A DNA stretch of 30,904 nucleotides, taken from RPQK01 sp041946865. Its GTDB lineage: Bacteria > Acidobacteriota > UBA6911 > RPQK01. The stretch spans positions 1 through 30,904 of the forward strand of contig JBHGBF010000035.1 in NCBI GenBank assembly GCA_041946865.1, written 5' to 3'. Positions 7,374 through 14,696 of the stretch are shown piece by piece. The notes under the pieces were generated by a model. It was not told the DNA's origin. It did no database searches and saw only the letters and a list, made by a program, of their open reading frames with translations. Numbering within the stretch: the first letter of the stretch is position 1; every line of letters begins with the position of its first letter. Both the position numbers and the translations under genes were made by a program.

Positions 7374-8453
7374 ATGGAAAACAACCAGGAAAAAACCCGA
7401 ATTCAGCCAAAGATCTTCACTCTTTTCGTCGTCATCGGCCTGCTGCCCATGGCGGTAGGCTCGTTGATTCTCCTCTCCGGGGCGCGGGAAACCTATCAGG
7501 ACGTGATCGGCGGGCATCTGAGCGTGCTGGCCGAAAACGCGCAAATGGACTTGAACAGCTACTTCCGCCGAGTCAGTGACGAGCTGAAAAGCCTGGCCCT
7601 GACGCCCGACATTCGGGCTCTCGTTTACGAGTCCAACCTGAAGGGGCTCGATGCGAACCTCGACAAGAATCGGGCCGAATGGAACGACCACAATGTGAAG
7701 GGGAACGAAGTCGTCAAATCTATCCTGGAAAGCGACCCGGCTCGTTTTCTGCGCGAGTACACTCTGGACACGGACTTCCGAGAGTTGCTGGTCACGGATG
7801 CATACGGCCGGACGGTGGCGGCCACACACCGTAACCAGGATTACCTCCTCTCCGACACGCGCTGGTGGAGATACGCCTTCCGCGAGGGCGCCGGCGGCCG
7901 GTATATCGGAGACATGAGCTACGACGACAAGACCGGCATGTACGCCATGGAGCTTGCGGTCCCCATTGTGGACCGAACCAGCCAAAGGGCGGTGGGCGTG
8001 GTTCGCGGCGTACTGGACAGCGAAGAGATCCTTAACCTGGTCAAATCGCTGAAGGTCGGCGAACGCGGGTATGCCATGCTGCTCAGAGGCGACTCGGTGA
8101 TCCTCGTCAGCCCGGACGCGACCTTCAAAGACCTGCGGCGTTTCAAGTATTTCAATGCCATGCGGGCGGCGATCGAGAATGGGAACCGCTCCCTGCAGGT
8201 CAATGAAGGGGACGACCGCTTCTTCCTGGGCTTTCCCCCGTTCAAGATGAAAGACAGCCTGCCCGAGCTTGACTGGTACCTGGCCGTCTTGCAGCCCCGG
8301 AAAGAGGCCCTTTCACTCTTCAACAACATCAACACCAAGTTCGCTTACATCCTCTTGTTCACGGTCCTGGTGGTGGGGCTGATGTCGGTCCTCTTCTCTT
8401 GGATCCTGATCAAACCGGTGATCGAGACCGATCCGCATCTGGAACGACTGTGA
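7374..8453 (+). CDS. dCache-type sensor with two membrane segments and no output domain
   Basis: A 359-residue protein with the plan of a chemoreceptor or histidine-kinase sensor half. TM1 is at about 13-36 (IFTLFVVIGLLPMAVGSLIL), a large periplasmic dCache_1 domain occupies about 40-320, and TM2 about 323-346 (FAYILLFTVLVVGLMSVLFS). dCache features include RETYQDVIGGHLSVLAENAQ, the segment DFRELLVTDAYGRTVAATHRNQDYLLSDTRWW, and GGRYIGDMSYDDKTGMYAMELAVPIVD. After TM2 only 13 residues follow (KPVIETDPHLERL), where a HAMP domain would normally start with KPI. No HAMP, MCP, kinase or cyclase domain exists downstream. The TGA stop is the first triplet of an 8-bp repeat array. The start at 7374 has an AAGGAGG SD. 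It may be a truncated remnant or a stand-alone periplasmic sensor. Confidence 0.85.
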   Translation: MENNQEKTRIQPKIFTLFVVIGLLPMAVGSLILLSGARETYQDVIGGHLSVLAENAQMDLNSYFRRVSDELKSLALTPDIRALVYESNLKGLDANLDKNRAEWNDHNVKGNEVVKSILESDPARFLREYTLDTDFRELLVTDAYGRTVAATHRNQDYLLSDTRWWRYAFREGAGGRYIGDMSYDDKTGMYAMELAVPIVDRTSQRAVGVVRGVLDSEEILNLVKSLKVGERGYAMLLRGDSVILVSPDATFKDLRRFKYFNAMRAAIENGNRSLQVNEGDDRFFLGFPPFKMKDSLPELDWYLAVLQPRKEALSLFNNINTKFAYILLFTVLVVGLMSVLFSWILIKPVIETDPHLERL

Positions 8454-8494
8454 CAAGGTGACAAGGTAGCAGGGTGACAAGGTGACAGGGTGAC
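8451..8494 (+). repeat. 8-bp tandem repeat array (left half)
   Basis: Five and a half consecutive 8-base units: tgacaagg, tgacaagg, tagcaggg, tgacaagg, tgacaggg, tgac. The first three bases form the TGA stop of the dCache gene. The reverse-complement units are found at 8633-8672, so the two halves can pair across 138 bases. Confidence 0.9.
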
Positions 8495-8632
8495 TTCCTG
8501 ATCTGTCGATAACAAATCACGCACAGCCAGGCGGGTGTCGGGTGACGGCAGTGCGGGAGACCAGGTCCGTAGGATTGGCACGTTTATAGAGACAATACCC
8601 CGCTCTGGATTTGGGTCAGCGCGAGATCGCTC

Positions 8633-8672
8633 TATCAGCGTGTCACCGTGTCATCTTGTCACCTTGTCAGCA
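8633..8672 (+). repeat. 8-bp tandem repeat array (right, inverted half)
   Basis: Five 8-base units, tatcagcg, tgtcaccg, tgtcatct, tgtcacct and tgtcagca, which are the reverse complement of the left array unit in a shifted phase. On the minus strand they encode the last residues (LLTR) and the TGA stop of the DapA-family gene ending at 8659. Confidence 0.85.
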
Positions 8673-9567
8673 ATTCAGTGTTACGTTCCAGCCAGCCGGG
8701 CAACCATTCGCGCAACTGGATGATTTGTTGTTTGCGCACGGGCGCGAGTGGTAGAGGCAGGGGGCCGGTCGGGATTCCTCTCACCCCCAGGCCGACTCGA
8801 ATACCCCAGGGGAAGGGCACCTTGGAGATCTCTCCTACGAGCTCGTCCAGGAGCGTCTGGTATTGTTTGGCCCTGGCCCGGTCCCCGTTGCGGAACTGTT
8901 GATACAGTTTGACGAGAAGCTCCGGACAGAGGCAGGCCGCACCGGACACGGCGCCGTCCCAGCCCGCAGCCAGGCCGGAATAGAGCAGGCGGTCGTCTCC
9001 CACCAGAAGGCTGAAATCACTCTGCTCCTTGGCCATCGCCAGCCGCGCCTGGTAGCGTGTTACTCCACTGCTGTCTTTCAATCCGATCACGTTCTGGGCC
9101 GTCAGGAGCAAGCGTTGAATGGTGTCGACCTCGAGAGGGTTGGTGTAACTGGGCAAATCGTAAATCAGGCAAGGGAGAGACACCGAGCTGAACACTTTTC
9201 GGAAGAAAGTCTCCAGATCCCGTTCTTCGTAGTGAAAAAAGTGCGGAGCGGGAATCAGCAGCGCGGTGCAGCCCATATCGGCCGAATGGCGGGCAAGCTC
9301 GAGGACCCGGTTGAGGGTCGAAGCGCCCACTGCAGACAAGACGGGAACGCGACTCGCTGCTCTCTTCGTCGTTGTGGTGATTATCCGCTTCCTGTCTTCC
9401 AGATCGAAGTGGACGTATTCGGAAGTGGCGCCACCCAGGCAGATCCCCGTTACTCCCCGGTCAACGACAAAATCGACCAGCTCCTCGAGGATTTCCGGGG
9501 AAACGGCGCCTTCCTCGTCAACCGGAGTAACGAGCGCTGCAAAGATTCCCGAGAGCTTCAGAGTCAT
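8659..9567 (-). CDS. DapA/N-acetylneuraminate lyase family aldolase
   Basis: A 302-residue TIM-barrel class I aldolase of the dihydrodipicolinate synthase family, which condenses or cleaves pyruvate-type substrates through a Schiff-base lysine. Visible are FAALVTPVDEEGAV at 9-22, GGATSEYVHF at 45-54 (the GTTGE region), the tyrosine segment LIYDLPSYTNP at about 133-143 and the Schiff-base lysine in GLKDSSG at about 161-167. The usual YNxP appears as YDLP and GTTGE as GATSE, which argues against a housekeeping DapA and for a related aldolase acting on another 2-oxo acid. Its C-terminal residues LLTR and its stop lie inside the 8-bp repeat array. It stands alone, divergent from the secreted protein gene at 9697. 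Substrate unknown. Confidence 0.88.
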   Translation of the reverse strand: MTLKLSGIFAALVTPVDEEGAVSPEILEELVDFVVDRGVTGICLGGATSEYVHFDLEDRKRIITTTTKRAASRVPVLSAVGASTLNRVLELARHSADMGCTALLIPAPHFFHYEERDLETFFRKVFSSVSLPCLIYDLPSYTNPLEVDTIQRLLLTAQNVIGLKDSSGVTRYQARLAMAKEQSDFSLLVGDDRLLYSGLAAGWDGAVSGAACLCPELLVKLYQQFRNGDRARAKQYQTLLDELVGEISKVPFPWGIRVGLGVRGIPTGPLPLPLAPVRKQQIIQLREWLPGWLERNTELLTR

Positions 9568-9611
9568 AGAGTCTTCAGTCTAATCTACGCCTGATTAGGG
9601 GTAAGTCAATA

Positions 9612-9656
9612 GGGTTCAGGAGGTTCAAAGGGTCAGAGAAGTTCCGAACCCTGAAT
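9612..9656. repeat. Degenerate 9-bp tandem repeat with inverted end
   Basis: Four 9-base units of the form nggttcann (gggttcagg, aggttcaaa, gggtcagag, aagttccga) are followed by accctgaatc, the inverse of the unit. GGGTTC at 9612-9617 can pair with GAACCC at 9646-9651. Much more degenerate than the array at 8451, but the same build. Confidence 0.35.
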
Positions 9657-9670
9657 CTGCTTGCCTGGTC

Positions 9671-9676
9671 TATAAT
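9671..9676 (+). promoter_or_regulatory. Candidate -10 box for the secreted-protein/CsgG-like operon
   Basis: A perfect TATAAT sits 21 bases before the ATG at 9697, with an SD (GGAGG at 9684-9688) between them. No convincing -35 hexamer is found 16-18 bases upstream. Confidence 0.4.
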
Positions 9677-9696
9677 GTCCCCCGGAGGGACCAACT

Positions 9697-10305
9697 ATGA
9701 GAAGGATCCTCGTCGTTGTCCTGTTCAGCAGTCTCGTCGTCCCCGCCTTGGCGCAGATCTCCGCCGATAAATCGAAATCAGACTGGAACACCTGGGGAGG
9801 AACGGGCTTCTTCTTCCACCCCGGGAGCTTCAGGCATCGCGGCTTTTTCCCGATCCTGCCGCTGCACAAAGGCAACGCTTTTTTCTTGAGCGGATTCCTT
9901 TTCTTTGGCCACCGACCGACGGTCGCTGGACCAGGCGCGGATTTCCTGTTTGGCCCCAGTCCCTACTACTCTCATTATTCTTACTACCCTTACGGGGGTT
10001 TCGCTTCGCCTTACGGGATGCAGTTTTTCGGATACCCGGGATTCGAAGCTCGACCGGCGTTGTATAATAGCGCGCGTTTTGTAGAGGAATGGAAAGACCG
10101 TGATCCGATAGCGGGAAGCGGATCAGAATCACAAGATTCGGCGCTTCAGGAGTCTATCCTGCTGAGAGAGGGGATGGATGAGGACCAGGTGGTCCAGGCA
10201 ATCGGCTCTCCGGTCCAGAGGGTGCAGCTAGGCGAGCGCATGGTCTGGAAGTATTCTGCCTATTCCCTGTTGTTTGAGAATGGCAAGCTGAAGGAAATCC
10301 GTTAG
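9697..10305 (+). CDS. Secreted protein with aromatic-rich middle and BamE-like C-terminus
   Basis: A 202-residue protein with a clear signal peptide (MRRILVVVLFSSLVVPALA, cleavage before Q20). Residues 30-120 are rich in Phe, Tyr, Gly and Pro, with PYYSHYSYYPYGGF near 89-102, and lack any family I know. Residues about 150-202 (EGMDEDQVVQAIGSP, VWKYSAYSLLFENGKLKEI) match the SmpA/OmlA/BamE pattern of small outer-membrane-associated domains. There is no lipobox cysteine. The start has a GGAGG SD and a TATAAT box upstream. It is 33 bases before the CsgG-like gene and begins with a similar context (ctatgagaagg), so the two are probably one transcript. It may be an envelope or surface-fibre accessory protein; that role is inferred. 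Confidence 0.8.
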   Translation: MRRILVVVLFSSLVVPALAQISADKSKSDWNTWGGTGFFFHPGSFRHRGFFPILPLHKGNAFFLSGFLFFGHRPTVAGPGADFLFGPSPYYSHYSYYPYGGFASPYGMQFFGYPGFEARPALYNSARFVEEWKDRDPIAGSGSESQDSALQESILLREGMDEDQVVQAIGSPVQRVQLGERMVWKYSAYSLLFENGKLKEIR

Positions 10306-10338
10306 CCGCACCAGTCTTCGGGGGGAGAGGTATTGACT

Positions 10339-11298
10339 ATGAGAAGGTTACTTCTGTCTGTTCTCGTCGTTTTGGTCTCGTCCGCGCTGGTTTTCGGAGC
10401 ACCCGGTGGAAAGAAGCGAGTCGCCATTCTCGACTTCGATTTTGCCTCCATTCAGCACTGGTGGGAGGGTAACTGGGACATTGGAAAGGGAATTTCCGAC
10501 CTGCTGGTCACGCGCCTGGTAAAGGATGGCACTTACAGTGTCGTGGAACGGAAGGCGCTGCAGGCCGTCCTTGCAGAGCAGAACTTCTCGAACAGTGACC
10601 GGGCCAACCCGAACACGGCCGCCTCGATCGGCAAGGTTCTCGGAGTCGATGCCATTATCACGGGCAGCATCACCCAGTTCGGGACCGAGGACAAGAAGCT
10701 CGGAATCGGGGGAATTGGCGGGCGCTTTGGCGGGTTCGGAGGCGGCAAAGTGGGAACTTCCAAGGGCAAGGCCAAAGTCGTGATCGACTGCCGGCTCATC
10801 AATATTGATACTGCGGAGATTCTGGCCGTGGCCGAAGGAAAGGGCGAATCTTCTCGAAGCGGTCTGATGCTGGCAGGAATCGGCGCCGGCGGAGGTGGAT
10901 TCGGCGCGGGCGGGATTGATATGGGCGCCAGCAACTTCCGCGACACCATTCTTGGCGAGGCCACGCACGCCGCCGCCGACGACGCGGCCAAGCAACTCAT
11001 TGCCAGCGCCGACCGGCTGCCGACCCGCCAGGTCCAGGTCAAGGGGCTGGTTGCACACGTAGACGGCGCAACCGTAATCCTGAACATTGGTTCTGCCCAG
11101 GGTGTCCAAGTGGGCGACAAGCTGAAAGTGCTGAGGGTTACCAGCACGGTCAAGGACCCGGCGACCGGAAAAGTCCTGCGAGAACTGACGCAGGAGCTTG
11201 GAACCGTCCAGGTCGCGGAAGTCGATGAAGCATCCGCAGTCGCGAGCTTCGTTACGGGTTCCGGCGCCAAAGTCGGCGACGTTGTCAAATCGCAGTAG
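10339..11298 (+). CDS. CsgG/HfaB-like secreted protein with FlgT-C-like domain
   Basis: A 319-residue exported protein with signal peptide MRRLLLSVLVVLVSSALVFG. Residues about 25-190 follow the CsgG fold: RVAILDFDF, ISDLLVTRLVKDGTYSVVERKALQAVLAEQ, GKVLGVDAIITGSITQFG, and a strand AKVVIDCRLINIDTAEILAVAEGKG. A glycine-rich stretch (GIGGIGGRFGGFGGGKVG) lies where CsgG has its barrel hairpins. The C-terminal part (about 235-319), with VILNIGSAQGVQVGDKLKVLR and DPATGKVLREL, resembles the FlgT C-terminal domain. Canonical CsgG is a lipoprotein; no lipobox cysteine is present here. The start at 10339 (ATG) follows a GGGGGAGAGG SD. No curlin-like subunit is visible nearby, so a curli role is not supported; a periplasmic or outer-membrane assembly role is likelier. 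Confidence 0.85.
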   Translation: MRRLLLSVLVVLVSSALVFGAPGGKKRVAILDFDFASIQHWWEGNWDIGKGISDLLVTRLVKDGTYSVVERKALQAVLAEQNFSNSDRANPNTAASIGKVLGVDAIITGSITQFGTEDKKLGIGGIGGRFGGFGGGKVGTSKGKAKVVIDCRLINIDTAEILAVAEGKGESSRSGLMLAGIGAGGGGFGAGGIDMGASNFRDTILGEATHAAADDAAKQLIASADRLPTRQVQVKGLVAHVDGATVILNIGSAQGVQVGDKLKVLRVTSTVKDPATGKVLRELTQELGTVQVAEVDEASAVASFVTGSGAKVGDVVKSQ

Positions 11299-11304
11299 TG
11301 CTTG

Positions 11305-11413
11305 AGCCAGCGGCTGCGCCTCATCCACGAACCGGCACGAACTGACACGAGCCACCGCGCTCTTGGTTCGTGTGAGTTGGTGTTGGTTCGTGGATGAGTC
11401 GCAGCCGCTGGCT
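11305..11413. repeat. Near-perfect 49-bp-arm inverted repeat with 10-bp internal period
   Basis: The left arm 11305-11353 and right arm 11365-11413 are separated by 11 bases. By my alignment 43 of 49 positions pair as Watson-Crick, three as G:U, and three are mismatched. Inside each arm a core (cacga, or its inverse tcgtg) recurs every 10 bases. The element starts 6 bases after the CsgG-like stop and ends just before the araD SD (GGGAG at 11419-11423). It would fold into a very stable RNA hairpin between the two genes and could act as terminator, mRNA stabiliser or mobile miniature element. Confidence 0.9.
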
Positions 11414-11433
11414 GATCTGGGAGCTCGAACACC

Positions 11434-12135
11434 ATGAACCTCGATGCTCTAAGGCGGGAAGTCCTCGAAGCTAACCTGGAGCTGGCCCGTAAAGGGCTGG
11501 TGCTCTATACCTTCGGTAACGCCAGCGGTATCAGTCGCTCCGATAACCTCGTCGTAATCAAGCCGAGCGGCGTTTCATACGAAGACCTCAGGGCAGAGGA
11601 TCTGGTGGTGACCGATTTGCAGGGTAACGTCAAGGAGGGAGATCTTCGTCCTTCCTCCGACTTGCCCACCCATCTGGTTCTCTACCAGGCCTTCCCGGGG
11701 ATCGGCGGGGTGGTGCACACCCATTCCTGCTACGCCACGGCCTGGGCCCAAGCCAAGCGGGAGATCCCCTGCTACGGCACGACCCACGCAGATTACTTCT
11801 ACGGACCGGTTCCCTGCACGGAGTTGATGAGAGCGGAAGAGATAGACCACGACTATGAGGCCCAAACCGGTCACGTTATTGTCCGCCGCTTCTCGGGTCT
11901 GAGCCCTGAGCGGACGCCGGCCTGCCTCGTTGCCAGCCACGGTCCCTTCTGCTGGGGACCTTCGCCAGGCGAAGCCGCGCAGGTAGCAGTCATCCTCGAA
12001 GAATTAGCCAAGCTGGCTTACATCACGGCCAGTCTGAACCCCGAGGGTGGGCCCATTTCGCCCTTCCTGCTCAAGAAACATTTCACGAGGAAACACGGAC
12101 CGGCCGCCTACTACGGCCAGACACGGGAGCGGTAG
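11434..12135 (+). CDS. araD: L-ribulose-5-phosphate 4-epimerase
   Basis: A 233-residue class II aldolase-fold enzyme that interconverts L-ribulose 5-phosphate and D-xylulose 5-phosphate. Family motifs are complete: GNASG at 28-32, KPSGV at 43-47, SSDLPTHLVLY at 74-84, zinc ligands in VHTHS at 94-98, the AraD-specific stretch TTHADYFYGPVPCTELM at 115-131, TGHVI at 148-152 and the third zinc histidine in SHGPF at 169-173. Length is normal. The ATG at 11434 has a GGGAG SD immediately after the large inverted repeat. No araA or araB lies nearby, so it acts with genes elsewhere or serves another pentulose-phosphate route. A 7-bp hairpin surrounds its stop codon. Confidence 0.93.
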   Translation: MNLDALRREVLEANLELARKGLVLYTFGNASGISRSDNLVVIKPSGVSYEDLRAEDLVVTDLQGNVKEGDLRPSSDLPTHLVLYQAFPGIGGVVHTHSCYATAWAQAKREIPCYGTTHADYFYGPVPCTELMRAEEIDHDYEAQTGHVIVRRFSGLSPERTPACLVASHGPFCWGPSPGEAAQVAVILEELAKLAYITASLNPEGGPISPFLLKKHFTRKHGPAAYYGQTRER

Positions 12136-12142
12136 CCCGTGT
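12121..12142 (+). terminator. Hairpin enclosing the araD stop codon
   Basis: ACACGGG at 12121-12127 pairs perfectly with CCCGTGT at 12136-12142; the 8-base loop ends with the TAG stop. No T-run follows, so it may be a 3'-end processing or stabilising hairpin rather than a classical terminator. Confidence 0.35.
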
Positions 12143-12162
12143 AACCATGCGGAACAAAGAAT

Positions 12163-12220
12163 ACGCGGACAAACGCAGCCCCCGGGCGCGGGCCGCCGTG
12201 TTCCACTTTTTTGTCTGCGT
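12163..12220 (+). repeat. Inverted repeat downstream of araD with T-run
   Basis: ACGCGGACAAA at 12163-12173 and TTTGTCTGCGT at 12210-12220 are inverted copies with one mismatch. The interior holds a GC-rich palindromic stretch (cccgggcgcggg) and a run of six T bases. It lies 28 bases after the araD stop and may terminate transcription. The remainder of the araD to 12425 gap shows nothing else. Confidence 0.35.
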
Positions 12221-12424
12221 GATTCCCCAGGAGCAAGAAACCATTTGAACCGAGATTCATCAATAGCATAGAATCCCTGTTTGATGGGGCATCCCCGTCC
12301 GGTGCTGCGAGCCAGAAACCGGCAGTGTTGCGGAATAGAGTAGTTTCGTCCCCGCTCTCGCAGCCAGTCACCCGCGTTAGCTTCCGAGAAATTTCACCGT
12401 ACGCGGATCTCTTTTGGAACTAAC

Positions 12425-12847
12425 ATGAAATATCGTCAGCCAGGTTACCGAGACAGAGAAAGGCGTGAAGAAAGGCGAGCGCCCACTCCTGCGCCACGAA
12501 ACAGCCGCGAGGGACCCCGGTCCCCCAAGATGACTGGATTTCATCAGGTGGTCCGCTGTGCGATGTGTGGTGTGACGCTCCCACCCTCCTTCGGAGATAT
12601 CACCCCTCTCAGCCAGTGTCCAAAATGCAAGGCCGACCTGCACACGTGCAGGAACTGCGTTTTCTTTGACCCGTCCAGCCGCTTTGAATGCTCCAGGCCG
12701 ATCGCCGTGAGAGTGACGCGAAAAGACACGCACAACAAATGCGAGACGTTTGAGATTCGATCTGCGGTCGAAAAGGAAATCACGTCCAGTTCACCCAGAC
12801 CTCCTCTCGACCCACGGGAGGCTTTCGAAAGGCTCTTCAAAAAGTGA
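12425..12847 (+). CDS. Small eight-cysteine zinc-ribbon protein coupled to etfB
   Basis: A 140-residue protein without a named family that I recognise. The first 38 residues are basic and probably disordered. A metal-binding core follows: C45-x2-C48, C65-x2-C68, C75-x2-C78, C89 and C106, enough for two zinc sites. The context CPKCKADLHTCRNCVFFDP and the later KCETF look like a conserved acidic-basic zinc-ribbon module. The tail (DPREAFERLFKK) is helical. Its TGA overlaps the GTG start of etfB (GTGA), so the two are very likely translationally coupled. Such coupling suggests a role with the electron-transfer flavoprotein, for example assembly or regulation, but this is inference. The SD of this gene is weak. 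Confidence 0.8.
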   Translation: MKYRQPGYRDRERREERRAPTPAPRNSREGPRSPKMTGFHQVVRCAMCGVTLPPSFGDITPLSQCPKCKADLHTCRNCVFFDPSSRFECSRPIAVRVTRKDTHNKCETFEIRSAVEKEITSSSPRPPLDPREAFERLFKK

Positions 12848-13626
12848 GAATCATCGTCTGCATGAAAGAGGTTCCGGGTCGCGACACCCGGTACGAGGTA
12901 AGCAGTGACGGCCGCTGGATCAAGGACAGCGATCTCAGTTTCGAGATCAGCGAATGCGATGAATACGCCCTCGAGGAGGCCCTGAAGCTCCAGGAGAAGC
13001 ACGGCGGAGAAGTCGTGCTTTTGACACTGGGCACGGAGCGAGCCGAGAAGCTCATGCGCAAGGGCCTCGCCATGGGCGCCGAAAAAGGCATTCTGGTCCT
13101 CGACCCCGGACAACAGGTTTCAAGCCCACTCGGTGTCGCCTCTGCCTTTGCCCAGGTATTGAAGAATGAGACCTTCGACCTGGTCCTCGCCGGCACCCAG
13201 TCTGACGATTTCGGATACGCCCAGACAGGGGTGATGCTGGCGGAGCTGCTTAATCTTCCACACGCGACAATCGTGATGGAGATCAAGGCGGACCCAACCA
13301 CGCGCACCGTCCAGGCGCTTCGAGAGATGGAGAGTGGTTGGTTCCAGAGAGTCGAGACCTCAATGCCGGCGGTGCTGACCATTCAGGCGGGCATCTCCCA
13401 AATCCGCTTTACGCCGCTCAAAGGCATCCTGATGGCCAAGAAGAAAGAACTCCGCCGAGTCGAGCTCGCCTCCCTGGGCCTCGACCTGGAGCAGATTCCT
13501 CGCCTCGAGGTGCAGAGAGTCTATTTCCCGGAGGCCACCAGGAAGGCGGAGATCCTTCAGGGAGACACGGAAACAGTCGCGGCCTCGCTAGTCGAGAAGT
13601 TGCGCAAGGAAGCACGGATTTTCTGA
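12844..13626 (+). CDS. etfB: Electron transfer flavoprotein beta subunit
   Basis: A 260-residue EtfB, which with EtfA forms the FAD- and AMP-binding heterodimer that shuttles electrons from acyl-CoA dehydrogenases to the quinone pool. Motifs include the N-terminal IIVCMKEVPGRDTRYEVSSDG, SECDEYALEEALKLQE at about 37-52, LTLGTERAEKLMRKGLAMGAEKGI at about 61-84, and the nucleotide-binding segment LVLAGTQSDDFGYAQTGVMLAELL at about 113-136. The start is GTG at 12844, overlapping the stop of the zinc-ribbon gene; no independent SD is obvious. etfA follows after 83 bases. The acyl-CoA dehydrogenase at 18112 is a plausible electron donor. Confidence 0.95.
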   Translation: MRIIVCMKEVPGRDTRYEVSSDGRWIKDSDLSFEISECDEYALEEALKLQEKHGGEVVLLTLGTERAEKLMRKGLAMGAEKGILVLDPGQQVSSPLGVASAFAQVLKNETFDLVLAGTQSDDFGYAQTGVMLAELLNLPHATIVMEIKADPTTRTVQALREMESGWFQRVETSMPAVLTIQAGISQIRFTPLKGILMAKKKELRRVELASLGLDLEQIPRLEVQRVYFPEATRKAEILQGDTETVAASLVEKLRKEARIF

Positions 13627-13709
13627 GAAGCAGGAGCCGTCAGCCGCTACAGGTTATCCGGCCGTCGGGTACCGGTAACGGGTGAGGAGAGAGCTGAAAG
13701 ACACAGGCT

Positions 13710-14696
13710 ATGCCAGATAAGATCTACGTCGTCCTCGATCACCATCAGGGAAAACCCCGAGCCGCGTCGCTTGAAGCCCTGGCCATGGGCCAGCAGCTGG
13801 CCGCACAGACGGGAAAGGAAGTCCATGCTGTCATAATGGGCGGCAACGTATCCGGCCTGGCGCAGCAGGTCGCGGAGATCCAGCTGACTTCAGTCATCGC
13901 CGTCGAAAACGAGAGGCTGGCCGAATACGATCCGGACTGCGCGACTGCGGCCCTGATTTCGGTCCTCAACTCCGGCCAGCCGCAGATTGTTTTGTTCGCC
14001 CACACCTACCAAAACATCGATCTTCTGCCCAAGCTGGCCGCTGCACTGCGGAAGGCGCTCATAACCGAATGTGTCGGATTTCGAAAAGACGACGGCCGCC
14101 TCGTCTTTATCCGACCGATGTTCCGGAACAAGCTGAATGCCGACGTAACGGTGAAGTCAGATCATCCATGGCTCGTTTCCGTGCAGGCCGGCGCTTTTTC
14201 CGCCGACCAGCTGACGAAGGGTAGCACCCCGGTGGTCAGCCAGGCGGTGGATCTTGTGTCCGTTCAGAGCAAGCGCAAGACGGTGGAGACCGTGCAGGCC
14301 GCCAAGGGCAAGGTGGATTTGACGCGGGCCGAGGTCATCGTCGGGGTCGGGAGAGGCGTCCGCAAAGCCGAGAATATCCAGATCCTGAGAGAACTGGCCG
14401 ACGTGCTGAAAGGCGAGATCGGGGCAAGTCGACCCGTAGTCGATAACGAGTGGCTGGAACGGGAAAGGCAGATCGGAAGCTCGGGCCAGACCGTGAGTCC
14501 CAAACTGTACATTGCTTGCGGCATCTCCGGCGCGATTCAACACCTTGTCGGCATGAAGAACAGCGGATGCATCGTGGCGATCAACACCGACGCCAATGCC
14601 CCGATTTTCAATGTCGCTACGTACGGGATCGTGGGCGATTTGACCGAGGTCGTTCCCGCCGTCATCAAGAAGATCCGGGAGCAGCAGACGCAGTAG
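13710..14696 (+). CDS. etfA: Electron transfer flavoprotein alpha subunit
   Basis: A 328-residue EtfA that carries the redox-active FAD. The N-terminal half (1-190) is the ETF domain I. The C-terminal FAD domain shows VGVGRGVRKAENIQ at about 211-224, GASRPVVDNEW, RQIGSSGQTVSPKLYIACGISGAIQH, and AINTDANAPIFNVATYGIVGDL, all in canonical order. Length is normal. An SD-like GGAGAG lies about 18 bases upstream of the ATG, farther than usual. The gene forms an operon with etfB. Its last 32 bases overlap the antisense 3' end of the YdjM-like gene. Confidence 0.95.
   Translation: MPDKIYVVLDHHQGKPRAASLEALAMGQQLAAQTGKEVHAVIMGGNVSGLAQQVAEIQLTSVIAVENERLAEYDPDCATAALISVLNSGQPQIVLFAHTYQNIDLLPKLAAALRKALITECVGFRKDDGRLVFIRPMFRNKLNADVTVKSDHPWLVSVQAGAFSADQLTKGSTPVVSQAVDLVSVQSKRKTVETVQAAKGKVDLTRAEVIVGVGRGVRKAENIQILRELADVLKGEIGASRPVVDNEWLERERQIGSSGQTVSPKLYIACGISGAIQHLVGMKNSGCIVAINTDANAPIFNVATYGIVGDLTEVVPAVIKKIREQQTQ

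Noticed and set aside
8498..8521. 24-base similarity (20 of 24) to 30473-30496
   Set aside because: By my rough estimate a match of this quality is expected about once or more by chance among all pairs in 31 kb; no longer homology surrounds it.
8451..8672. CRISPR array
   Set aside because: Units are 8 bases, contiguous and inverted, with no 25-40 base repeats, no unique spacers of even length and no cas genes.
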